From Eutypella sp. D-1 (lineage: Eukaryota > Ascomycota > Sordariomycetes > Xylariales > Diatrypaceae): a DNA stretch of 64,000 bases. The notes beneath the pieces are model-generated. The model was not told where the DNA came from, made no database searches, and saw nothing but the letters and a program-made list of their open reading frames with translations. The stretch covers positions 5,084,001 through 5,148,000 of the forward strand of contig JAJTTP010000001.1 of the NCBI GenBank assembly GCA_023313575.1, read 5' to 3'. Each line of letters opens with the position of its first letter. Position 1 is the stretch's first letter. This document shows positions 1 through 10,153 of the stretch, in pieces. A program made the position numbers and the translations under genes.

Positions 1-468
1 TATGGCTATCAGATACCTGGCACATCACCCTCGATAAATTGCCAGAGACTGGCCTCAGCAAGGTTGCATGGATGCCGGTATGGGTACAAATGTAGGATAT
101 TACTAATACTATACAAAGTAGAAGTAGGATAAAGTCTACTTACATGCAGGATCATTCATGTTAGCCCACATAGTATGGACCCCTGTTCTACCATCCTGCG
201 CTTGTATACATACTCGGCTTCCGTGTGGTCGTATGTCTGCCTTGGGTGAAGATCCATATATTCTTTCACTACGTCGCAAAATAGACTCATAACGGTATCT
301 ATTCTGATGTACTATCATGGGGGTCAGGGTCTGGGAACCTGTAACCGAATAACTACTTATATCAACTGTCATATATCTATATATATGAGCTGGATGCACC
401 AATTTATATATTCAGTATTTCTAAGACATTCGAGTGAACATTGTAATCTGTCTAGCTTGCCGTAAATG
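1..468. other. Flank downstream of the RBR ligase gene, no gene seen
   Basis: AT-rich sequence 3' to the RBR gene, whose stop codon begins at 471 on the minus strand. It should hold that gene's 3' UTR and polyadenylation site. I see no coherent coding frame, tRNA or repeat. Confidence 0.5.
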
Positions 469-3277
469 CTATGTGACGAACGCCCCCGGAACTGTGAACT
501 CTAGTAGCTCATGCTGAAAACACATATTATCCTCGATGGTAGCGAACACGTCGTCGTCCACTAGCTTCGCAAATATCTCATCGCGGAGATCGTGCTCGTA
601 ATCGAAGCCGCCGATATCGTCCTCGGCATCGACATAGACCATGCCGTCATCATCATCATCGGCGTCCCCATCTACATCATCTTCCCCGTCCCTGCCTGCG
701 TCCTCAACGCGGATATCGTCATCGAGTGCAGCGGCCCCCGCGAGCCAGGCGTCCAAGTCGGCGACGACGTCGCCGTCGTCGCCGCCGGTCTCAAGCTCCA
801 CGCGTTCCATCTCATCTAGCATGCGCGCCCTCTCGGCGACAGCAGCAATAATCCAGCCCTCGTCGGCGCGGGCCCTGCGCGCCAGGGCCTTACGTTCTGC
901 GCGCGCCGCGACCTCGAGCCGGCGCTCCGCCTCCTCTCCCAACTCGGCGCGAATCGCCTGCTCCTCGCGCGCCGCGTACCGTAATGTCTCGACCTCGTCG
1001 TCCGCGCGCCGCTTCCACGCCGCGAACCCTGCGTCATGCCGTCGCTGCAGATCCGACAGCGCCGTGCGGATTGCCTCCTTTTCTGGGTCGTCCTCGGGGC
1101 CGCGAACTGCAGTGTCTGCTCCTTCTCCGTCGTCATGGCCCCCCTCCCCCATGCGTCTGTTCCTGCTCCTCGCCATCTTCTCCCACCGCCTCTCCCAGTA
1201 TTCACCGAGCCGCGCCGCGTACCCCTCCTCGATGCAGCGCTCCTCCGCAACGCGGGCGGCGCACTCGCGCGCGAGCTCGTCCTCGCGCTCCCGGAGCGCC
1301 CGTTCCGCGGCCTCCACGGCGTCCGCAGTCGCCTTCGCGTGGCGCTCGTGCGCAGCGCTGCGCGCCCTCTCCGTCTCAGCCCGGTACTCCTCCTCGCGGG
1401 CGACGCGCGCAGCGGCGACAGCGGCTCTCTGGGCGTCATCAACGACGACGAGCTCGGCGCGTAGAGAGGCATAGGTAGCAGCGACGTCGCGGCGACGGGC
1501 GTCCTCGCGACGGGCACGGGCCTCGAGCTCACGGCGCTGGCGCTCGAGGCGCAGCAGCTCCTCCTTGCGGCGCTCCTCGCGCTCGAACTCCTCGACGAGG
1601 CGCAGGGCCTCGAGGACCTCGCGGGCCTCGCGGTCGGCCTCGCGGTCGCGTTCCGCGCGCCCCGCCCGCCGGTCCTCCGCCGCCCGCTTCACCGCTGCCA
1701 GCGCCTCCATCGTGCACCCGCACGTGCGCCACGGCGCTCCGCATACGTAGCAGAACTCCGCCCCGCACCGGCACGTCATGTGCTGGCACGCCTCCCGGTG
1801 CTCCACGTACGCCCCACACCCGTGGCACCGCTTCCACCCCTCCTCCTCCGCTAGCGCCGTCGTCTGCTGCAGGTCCCGGTCCTGTGGGCACGCGCCCCGG
1901 CCGCCGTCGTGCTGTGGGCCGCGGCAGATCGCGCAGGTGCGGTGGCCTGCGGGACAGCGCGCGATGCCGCGCGCTCGGTCGAGCCGCCCCGGCCGGCACC
2001 ACTGGCCGCAGGACCGGTTGCTGCAGTAGATGCGGTCGGCGACGGGGGTACTCCACTCTGCGCGGCGGGCGTGCCACGTGCGCAGTAGATCCGCGTCGTG
2101 GGCCGCGTTGCGCCCCAGCCCCTGAAGCACCGTCTCGTCCGGTAGCGTGTTCAGACAGCACTTGGGCGGCCACTGCTGCTCGTTCTCGCACGCCGTCGCC
2201 ACCAGCCGCCGGAAGCACCCCCGGCAGTAGTGGTGGCACGGCGCCCGGATTGTCTCGCGCGATGGCACATCGTCCAGGCAGGACACGCACTCGCTGGCTT
2301 GGGTTTTAGCACATGTGCGAACCGCGGGGTCATTTTTTGAAGGGGTATGTGGTTAAGCAGAAAGCGACTTACACTTCGACATCCTCCTCCATGGACGATT
2401 TCGAACTGCCGGCTCCACCGCTGCTGCTGCTTGTGGCCTTCTTGAAGGCGTCCAGGGCGGCCCGTCCCCGTCCCCGGCCCGTAAATTCGAAACTGGCCGA
2501 CGACCCGGCGCGTGCGTGGCGGGCGGCCCCCGCAGCGCTCGTCTCGCCTTTGTCGCTGCCGCCGCCGCCGCCGCTGCCGTGACCATTCAACCTCTTCAGC
2601 AGCGAGAACAGCGAGCGCTTCTTCGACTTCGGACCGGTCGCCGCTGTCGGAAGTAAACCATGCGGGCCGATCCGCAGCGTCTTCTTCGACATGGCGTAGG
2701 CGTATGGGTTCCGGTTCGGGCTAGGCGGCCGGGCAGGTCCGTCGAGCGGAATATCGGCCTCCAGCTGCTTACCCTTGTCGATGTCTCGCTTGGCGGACTC
2801 CTCCTCCTCCTCTTCCTTCTCCTTTATCCTCGCGGCTTCAGCTTCGGCTTCTGCTTCGGCCTCTGCTTGGCGCCTCGCCTCATCTTCGGCTATCCTTGCC
2901 TTGATCCTCTCGATTGAGTCCTGGATGACTTGCAGTAGGATTTCCGACTCAATGCCGGAAGCCGTCTTCAGTTCTTCCGGGGGCTCATACTTGGTCCAAT
3001 CATCCTCGTCTTCGTCTCCTTCGCTGTCGTCGTGCTTATCGTCGTCAGGGTCGCCCTCATCTGTCATATCAGGCAGCGCGATAGCGCTGTCAGATGACGG
3101 TGCGACTGCCTGTTCCTTCACCTTGCCCTTCCATTCCGACGCAGCGACTATCTCGTCCTCGCGCTGAGTCTCTGGCTCGCATGACGCCGGTCTAGAAGAC
3201 TTATCCAGCGTACTCTCCGTCACAACATCCTCCGGCGTCGGGGAGGTTTCCGGCTCAGAAACCACCAAGCGGAACAT
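469..3277 (-). CDS. RBR-type (RING-IBR-RING) E3 ubiquitin ligase with long charged C-terminal half
   Basis: Two exons. Exon 1 ends at 2373, then a 79 bp intron (2372-2294; donor GTAAGT, branch-like CTTAAC, acceptor CCAG), and exon 2 runs 2293-469. The join is in frame and places the first RING cysteine pair (ECVSC) right after the acidic end of exon 1. Counted from the ATG at 3277 the protein has about 909 residues. RING1 cysteines lie at about 304-348, the IBR at about 392-437, and RING2 at about 457-495. C471 in the ACQHM context matches the catalytic cysteine of HHARI/Parkin-type ligases, so ubiquitin should pass through a thioester (family knowledge). Exon 1 carries an Ala-Glu-rich helical run. 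Residues about 500-800 are a charged predicted coiled coil, followed by an Asp-rich tail. The start is uncertain: the frame stays open upstream to about 3400 without an ATG, and an acceptor-like TTTCAG lies at 3374-3369, so an upstream exon may exist. Substrate unknown. Confidence 0.82.
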
Positions 3278-3847
3278 GGGGGTGAAAAGTTCGTGGTTAT
3301 CCTGCTCGCCGCGATGGTAGGACCAAAATAGAGCCCGAAGGGGATTAAATCGGAAGCCCACGTGCCTCCTGAAATGCGGAAAGAGGCCGTTGATGTTTAT
3401 TTATACAAATGTTCAGCTAGACCACGACGACAAAATGGCCCCGCTTCTTCACAGAGTACACATGCAACAACAATACTGTATGTGGTAAGCCGTCGTTGGA
3501 AAAGTAGCTACCCGTATCCAACGACTGGAGAATAGGGGAATGGAGAGGAAGGAAGGGAGGGGACCCAAAATATTCCACAATTCGATTACGGGTGCGACGT
3601 CAAGGGAAGGAGATTACATGAAGGTTTTCGCCCTCCAGAGCAGGGCTTATAACTAATACATAACAATTCACCACCCCCTGAAACAAAGGCCGATGGGTGG
3701 GACGCAGGGACAAAGACGCGCCCCTTTTTAGTCGGTCGATCACCACCCATCTCACTAGGTAATGTAAATTAGCTACGTAGCTAGTAAGTCAGTTGGTGTC
3801 TAATAAAACATGCTGAACGCCTCGCTTCGGTCAGGCACTCTCGGGTA

Positions 3848-3870
3848 GTGGTGGTGGTGGTGGTGGTGGT
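3848..3870. repeat. (GTG)n trinucleotide microsatellite
   Basis: Nearly eight uninterrupted GTG units in non-coding DNA upstream of the RBR ligase gene. Confidence 0.9.
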
Positions 3871-6021
3871 AAGTCGTAGTGGTTGGTTCTGAATCTCACC
3901 AATCGGGACCGTCCAGTAGTGAGCAGATTAAGCAGATTTAGGCCAGAATTCCCAGACCGGATCTGCTAACCGGCGTACAAGACCGGTTCCGCGATGGGGG
4001 GGGGGGGGGTTATGATGGGGGAAGGGGGGAAACGAAGGGCGCCATTCACTCGCATCGCATATACCAAATATGTACTATTGCAGGAGCATCAAGGTTGCAT
4101 TACAGCCCATGAGTTAGACAAGACAGATTCTTTGCGGCATTGACATGCCATCGTGACCATGGCATGGCTTCGCATCGCTCCTTACAGAGATAAGTTATGG
4201 ACCTCCGTCCCGGGCTTGGAATGACACACTGCTGTTGCGTTGTAATGTTCTGCGTTATGCCTTGCCGGAATCGTCACCGACGACGGGGGTGGGTTAGAGT
4301 AGGGTAGCGCGTCGTCGCGCGCCCTGCAAGCGGACCTACATATACATATATGTAAGTCACTGCTAGTTACATTCCCAACTTGTCACCTACTTAAGAGTCA
4401 CATGGGATAAATTTATTATTACCTGCTTATGCCCTGTTTACTGTATTTCAGATACAATGAGTTATGTGTAGGCATAGAATCGATTTTGAAACATAAATAG
4501 AGACCGCCTAACCTGCGCCGCCGCGTGCCCTGCCGTCTGAAGCTGATAGGCTGACTTGAGTCGAACAGCAGGTCGATGGGCTGGCTGGTTGGTTAGCCCA
4601 GCTCTAGCCGGGGCAGTGTACGCGCTGCTGGGTGAGGAGAACTTTCAGGTAGGCTTGAGAGGTGGGATACATACATGTACAGGGCGGAGGGTGAGAAAAA
4701 AAAAAGCAACCCTAAAGACTTCTAGCTGGATAGTTCCCACATGCTTCCAGTATTTAGCCAAAATAATGAAAGGGCTGAACCTTGAAGCCTGAACGGTGCC
4801 GTTTTGGTTTGGGCCCCCCAAAAAAGCCGGCGTATTCCTTAGCGCTGAGTCCGCCGTCGCGACGACGGCGCCGACAGCTTCGCCCGAGGCATACCACACT
4901 GTATAGGAGCCATCGTAGCCGGGATGACATATATAGGGATAGACAGCGATATACGGGTTAGCCGCCAACTAAAATTGTTGCACTACCCAGAACTATTAAC
5001 AGAGCAGTCCATTTATCAGTCACTCATATGTAGCAGCTTCAGTCATTCAGGTCATATGGGCAACCGTCAGCTCGACGCTTGCCGAGGTTGCCAAGCAGTC
5101 AGCTTTCCTGTCTCCCGTGTTTCCGTAGCGTAGCGGCTGCGATTACATCATGATCTTGGCGGGCTTTCAGGTGGGCGCGGCATAAGGGAAGAAAAAGAAG
5201 CTGGCATCTAGAGCTACAAGGGTATAGTTGGAGGAGCTGCGTGATAGTATGATGATGGGATCGGTACAGCGGATCGACCGTATTGCTTTTAGAATCAGCC
5301 GCTCAGTCAGACATTCAGTCACTCACTCGGTCACTCAGTCAAGTAGATACTTAGAGAAGGACCCATCTAAGCGAGCACTAAACTGATTAGGAGGTCGGTC
5401 AGGACAAGGAAAGGCCACTGGAGGAGTAAGTAAGCCTAAGCGACCACAAAAAAAAAGAGAGAGAGCATTGCTAGCTGAGGAGGTAGGACTGGACTGGGCT
5501 TTTAACGAAACGAGCTGTGAGTCTGTGAGTGAGTGAGACCTTACTATATATAATGCGTATTAGACCGTCGTCGGTGGCATACATAAAACATCTGGGCAGG
5601 CTTTCTCAATCACGGGCTACGGAAGAAGGCGCGGTTCGTGTGTACATGTGAACAAGGCAATTATTACACCAGGGCTGTATCCAACTTTTTGCCGTGTTCG
5701 CTATCACCGGCAGATTCCCTAGACGCAGCTAACTATGTGATGTACAAAGTAGGTAGTAGCAAGCCAAAAAGCGAGCGCCAGCGCCTGGACCGAGGAAGGG
5801 TCTGGGCATACGTGCGTACGTACATACATATCTACATATGTATCCCCGAAGTAGGCGGCGCAAAGCGTGCGGAGTACGGTGGGCTGGCTCGCTACACTGC
5901 AGCCCGCAGTAGGTCAGTCATCAACGTCGTCGTCGGTCGTCATACCCAGCGATTTACCCTGTTTTTCTGCATTATTACGTTGACACAGCGAAGACTCTCG
6001 AATACTCGCAGCCAGGATGTC

Positions 6022-6044
6022 GGGGGGGGGGGCGGGGGGGGGGG
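6022..6044. repeat. Paired G11 tracts
   Basis: Eleven Gs, one C, eleven Gs. The region is intergenic. Long G tracts of this kind are prone to sequencing length error and to four-stranded folding. Confidence 0.85.
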
Positions 6045-7317
6045 CAAGTAATAAATAAGTCGGGACCACTACGGCTCTTTGCGTCTTCGCTGATGGAAGT
6101 TTCCGCCTTCGCACAGCGATCACAGTGCTCGTTTTCACCTCCTATGGAACTAGGAGCTGCCCTGTTTCAACTGGTATACTGTTTTTCTTCCTTCTCGGAT
6201 GCGTGGGTTGCCTGGCTGGTTGCTCGAGGTGTAGATGCGGGCCTGACGTCCTGCTCAGGGTTGGGAAATAGAATGTCATCTAGATATGCTCCCTCTTAAG
6301 GTATCCGTGGCAGTCTGGGCTTTCTTTTCTTTTCGTTTGGTGTTCCAGCTCCCCTGGAGGCCATTCTGTCGATGCCTTCTGTCCCAGCCTCCTGGTCAAA
6401 CAGCAGGTTCATGGAGAATCCGTGCTCGGCTACGTAGGGGTTAAGGTTAGGAGACCCGGATCGCGTTGGCGGCCGTTTATTACTCGAAGCTCCCCATTAG
6501 ACTGGCAAATTGTTCAGGTACAGACAAAGCCGACGACATGAGCTTTAACGGCGACCAGGTAGGTGTCTAGGGAATAGCCAACGACTACTGCACTCAGACT
6601 TGGGAAGGCCACGGTATAGATTTCATCCTCGAGAGCCATGCACCGCAACGCAAATCGATATTTTATTTGGTTCCTACCCCTACATCCTATCTTCCGGCCT
6701 CCCAGAACACAAACTGGCGATATTGCTACCGCGCATGACGATATCCTCCTACCTAGGCCACGAAAACCCTACATCCGCAGGAGACACGCTGTCGTGATGG
6801 ATATGCACCTTGCCCATCACTTCACATCTCGTCAGATTCGCGCTTCGCAGCTTCACGATTCCCTAGCATAGAACCGTGGGTTGGCCCACTACATCGTAGA
6901 TATATAGCATCGATGATAATGGTGTATTAGCACCAACTGGGATCCGGCTGGTCTGGGACATCCACCTCTGTATCCTCTTCGTTCCCATCAACAGACTGAA
7001 CGCCTTCCGCGCGCAATACCTAAGAGGTCGGGCCAAGGGATGGAAGAGGGGGGCTTGACAGGCATATATTCACCGTAAGCCCCGTACGTAGCGAAAGGAA
7101 TACGCACTCTGTTTTCAAGGCCGTGCAAGCGGGCATAAGTGACAGGCTTGTCCGTCATGGTGTTAGGATGAACCTCGATTAAAACCTTTTTTTCTTTCGG
7201 GAGTATGTAATACACAGAGTGACGCCTAGCCCCACGGAAATAAAGAAGCCTTTCTTCATAAAATCGACACCCCAGCTTCGTGACGTTATTCTGCGACCGG
7301 AGACGGTCGGGTCCTCA

Positions 7318-8655
7318 TTACTCGTCGTCGTCGTCGACAACGCGACGTCTTCGGCTTCTCGAAGATTCGTGGACGCGCGCATCCAGCGTATCTATGTCCG
7401 CGTCGGCATCGGCGTCGGCATCCTCATCGTCCTCCGGCTCGACGGTCCTCTGCCGCTTCTTCTTCCGTGGTGCCTCGTCATCATCCAGGAAGTCCTCTTC
7501 CTCGTCATCATCATCCGCTCCGCTCATCTGGTCGTCGTCACTGGGCGCAATAAAGTCGTCCTCGCGGTCGTACTCGTCCTGCCGGTATCGACTGCCCGAA
7601 GGAAGATCGTCGTCAGAGTCATACTCCGGCCTACGCTTCTTCGGACGTGATGCACCGGGTGCGCCCCTCTTGCGCGCGCCACCAGGGCCCTTCCGGCCGC
7701 CCTCGAGATCACCAATGGATAGCCCGCCGGCCCTGTAGCCGCCGGAACGGGTCTCCAGGCGCGCCGCAGCGGTGTCCCGCCGTCTCTGGGCTTTCATGCG
7801 CTCCTTCTCGGCCATCTCAGCCTCTTTCTTCTGCAGCTCGGGATCCCGAGTGGCCATGATGATCATGTCTCCCTCGGCAGCCCTCTTACCGCGGGCGGCG
7901 GCGGCCATGGCATTGGCGAAGTTGGCGAGTGCCTCGTCCTGCATGTTCTTGTTCGCGATCACGGTGTACTGCGAGGTGACATGGCCGACGGTTACGAAGA
8001 GGTTGCTGTGGAGATGGGCGGCGGCAACATAGTAGTGGGCGTCTTCGCGCTCTTCGTAGCGGTCCTCCGGCGCGGGAGCCATGACTTTCTTCTGAATCTC
8101 GTAGTGGTCGCCTCCTACTGACATGGTGATGGATCCGTCGCTCCATCGGTAGACGAGGGTATTGCTCTTGAGCTCGCCGGTCTGCGGGTCTCTCTGGTAT
8201 CGAATGACGGATTTCGGGTTATCAGATTGGAGGTTCGCTTTATCCCATGCTGTCGGCTCGAAGGTATCGGGCTTGTACTCGTCGGCCTGCCACTTGAGGA
8301 ACTTGGGAACCCTCATGGATTGCAGCTGGTGGGGCGAGGTCAGTTTATGGGCATAAAGATGATTATAACTCGCTTTTAATCTCACCGATCCGTCCTTGCT
8401 CTTCGGAGTCTTGTGCCGAAAAACGGGAACTTCCATGACAGTGCGCTCAACCTCTAAGCCCATATTATCCTGCGTATCTTGACCATATTCACCCCGGGTG
8501 TCGCGATCATCGTCGCGGTCGTCATCAGGGTCTGAAGCTAATTCACGGTCGCTCTGCGGACGTTCCTGCTCGGACTGGGGAATATCATCGTCGCCATCGT
8601 CGCCGAAAAGATCATCACCTCCCTCATCAGGAAGATCAATTTCCGAGTCTGACAT
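7318..8655 (-). CDS. LEO1: LEO1, subunit of the PAF1 transcription elongation complex
   Basis: Single exon of 445 residues from an ATG at 8655. The N-terminal 60 residues or so are acidic and disordered (Asp/Glu/Ser). The central part, about residues 65-235, is the conserved Leo1 domain; recognisable pieces include RVPKFLKW, a stretch with VIRYQRDPQTGE, and VYRWSDGSITMSVGGDHYEI. The C-terminal 200 residues are alternately basic and acidic, with several runs of Asp/Glu beside KKRRP-type basic patches, as in other Leo1 proteins. In the PAF1 complex (Paf1, Ctr9, Cdc73, Leo1, usually Rtf1) it acts in the nucleus on RNA polymerase II elongation, H2B ubiquitination and H3 methylation (family knowledge). 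It is divergent from the Mob gene, with about 1.5 kb between the two start codons. Confidence 0.93.
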   Translation of the reverse strand: MSDSEIDLPDEGGDDLFGDDGDDDIPQSEQERPQSDRELASDPDDDRDDDRDTRGEYGQDTQDNMGLEVERTVMEVPVFRHKTPKSKDGSVRLKASYNHLYAHKLTSPHQLQSMRVPKFLKWQADEYKPDTFEPTAWDKANLQSDNPKSVIRYQRDPQTGELKSNTLVYRWSDGSITMSVGGDHYEIQKKVMAPAPEDRYEEREDAHYYVAAAHLHSNLFVTVGHVTSQYTVIANKNMQDEALANFANAMAAAARGKRAAEGDMIIMATRDPELQKKEAEMAEKERMKAQRRRDTAAARLETRSGGYRAGGLSIGDLEGGRKGPGGARKRGAPGASRPKKRRPEYDSDDDLPSGSRYRQDEYDREDDFIAPSDDDQMSGADDDDEEEDFLDDDEAPRKKKRQRTVEPEDDEDADADADADIDTLDARVHESSRSRRRRVVDDDDE

Positions 8656-10153
8656 GGCGATATATGTTCAAGCAATGATAGCAGGAGTTGGTTAGATAAG
8701 TTTGCGTGTATATATGAAAGGAAAAATGAGGAAAGAATTGGGCGAAAGATGGTGTCGTGTAATTGGAATGTGACCAGGTGTCTGTGGTGTGCGTAAGAAG
8801 TAGGTATGAAGAAAACTTTAATCTGGATTGCGATAAAGAGGAAAAGAAATTGTTCACTTCCAATCCCGCATTTACCATAATAAGAGAGCTCTCAACAATA
8901 GGTGGTACCTAGGTAGGAAGTAGAGCTTGTTATCCAATTACTTTGGGAGGCGCGGTCGGTCGCGCGGCTGGCAGCTTATTGCTCACCTGCAGTGTCAGAG
9001 TGTCTACCTAGGTACTTTAGGTAGGTGTGCTTGGTATGTGGCTTGTTTGTGGCACATTTTATCTGTGGCTGTCTCACTGGCAAATACCCTTGAACTGCAC
9101 CTGGCCCCTTCCCTTCTCTAAGGCCTCGGTGCTCCTCGGTGCTCCTTCTTAGTGCCCCTTATTCAATAATTTTAGCGCCGTTTCGACAACAATGCCAAGT
9201 CTAGATTAGCCTATAGAAGACTAGCGTGGCCTAGAGCTTCAGCAATTGCAGTCCTTCACAGGTTGACAGGGAGTTCTTTTTGCCTTTCTAACTAAAACTA
9301 CCCAGGTAAGTAAACTCCTGCTATGAGGGGCGGCCACTTAATTGAACCTTCACTGGCTTGACTGGGATTGAAACATCACATAATAAGAAACACATTAGCA
9401 TCCCTTTCACCCCTTTCTTGCCTTGCTATTATGTTCTAGAGCTCTACTTGCCCATGTCGACTCTACCATAACGGACAAATATATCGGCGTCAACTTCACT
9501 CATTCTCCCTTTTCTCCTCTCTTCTTTACCCAAACTACTGTTCCTCGATCTGTGACTCGAGATCTTTTATATGCATAATAACTACCAACCTGTATAAGGT
9601 ATATATCAAACTGCGACTACAACTGCAACCTGCGATTTTTACCAATTTCACTATTGCTGCTATTGCTGTTGCCGCAACCACATAGTGACCCTGACCTAGC
9701 CAGAATTGAGAAGCAAGTCATTGAACATACCTAGAGATTCCGACCATCCCCGGTATTTCCCTCAGCCTATAATACTGGACCTTTTTACTGGATTTTTACT
9801 CGATTCTTACAGGATTTACTGGTCAGAGGGGGAAAAAAATAAACGGTCTAATCTGATCTGATCTGATCTGGCCTGGACTGGTCTGGTCTGACGGTGAAAG
9901 CATCCCAGCTTGTCCCAGCTGCTTTTTAACCCGCCCACTTGAACGAGCATCCGTTGAACGCGACTTGAGCACTCGAGTACTCGAGCACCCTGCCCACCTG
10001 TGTGCGCACTTGCATTTGTGGTACTTCCCGAGGCCCAGGTTGTCCTCTTTCGATACCCGATACCCGCCCTCCCCTTCTCAGAGATTCAGTCTTCAGTACC
10101 TATCCAGTACCTATTCTATTTCGGTCGTTGTTCACCATTATCGTCACGCGACA
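8656..10153. promoter_or_regulatory. Divergent upstream region between LEO1 and the Mob-family gene
   Basis: Both flanking genes read outward, so promoters and 5' UTRs of both must lie here. It contains several copies of the TAGGTAGG/CCTAGG-type sequence (about 8900-8925 and 9003-9028), four tandem ATCTG units at 9851-9870, and pyrimidine-rich stretches before the Mob start. I cannot place individual elements. No protein-coding frame is convincing. Confidence 0.5.

Larger units (their letters stand above)
3278..7317. other. 4 kb intergenic region rich in simple repeats
   Basis: No coding frame here looks like a protein. It holds a (GTG)n run at 3848-3870, a 14-base G run at 3996-4009, degenerate CAGTCACTCA repeats at 5302-5340 with a related stretch near 5015-5055, and two G11 runs split by one C at 6022-6044. 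The left end should contain the 5' region of the RBR gene, possibly a missed first exon. The right end is 3' flank of LEO1. Confidence 0.5.

Noticed and set aside
641..1474. 277-codon plus-strand open frame antisense to the RBR gene
   Set aside because: Ser/Arg/Ala-only translation mirrors the GC-rich charged coiled coil on the other strand; no domain and no splice logic.
4645..6138. Several 60-140 codon open frames in the 3.3-7.3 kb gap
   Set aside because: They cross homopolymer and simple-repeat tracts and lack any recognisable domain or splice-compatible extension.
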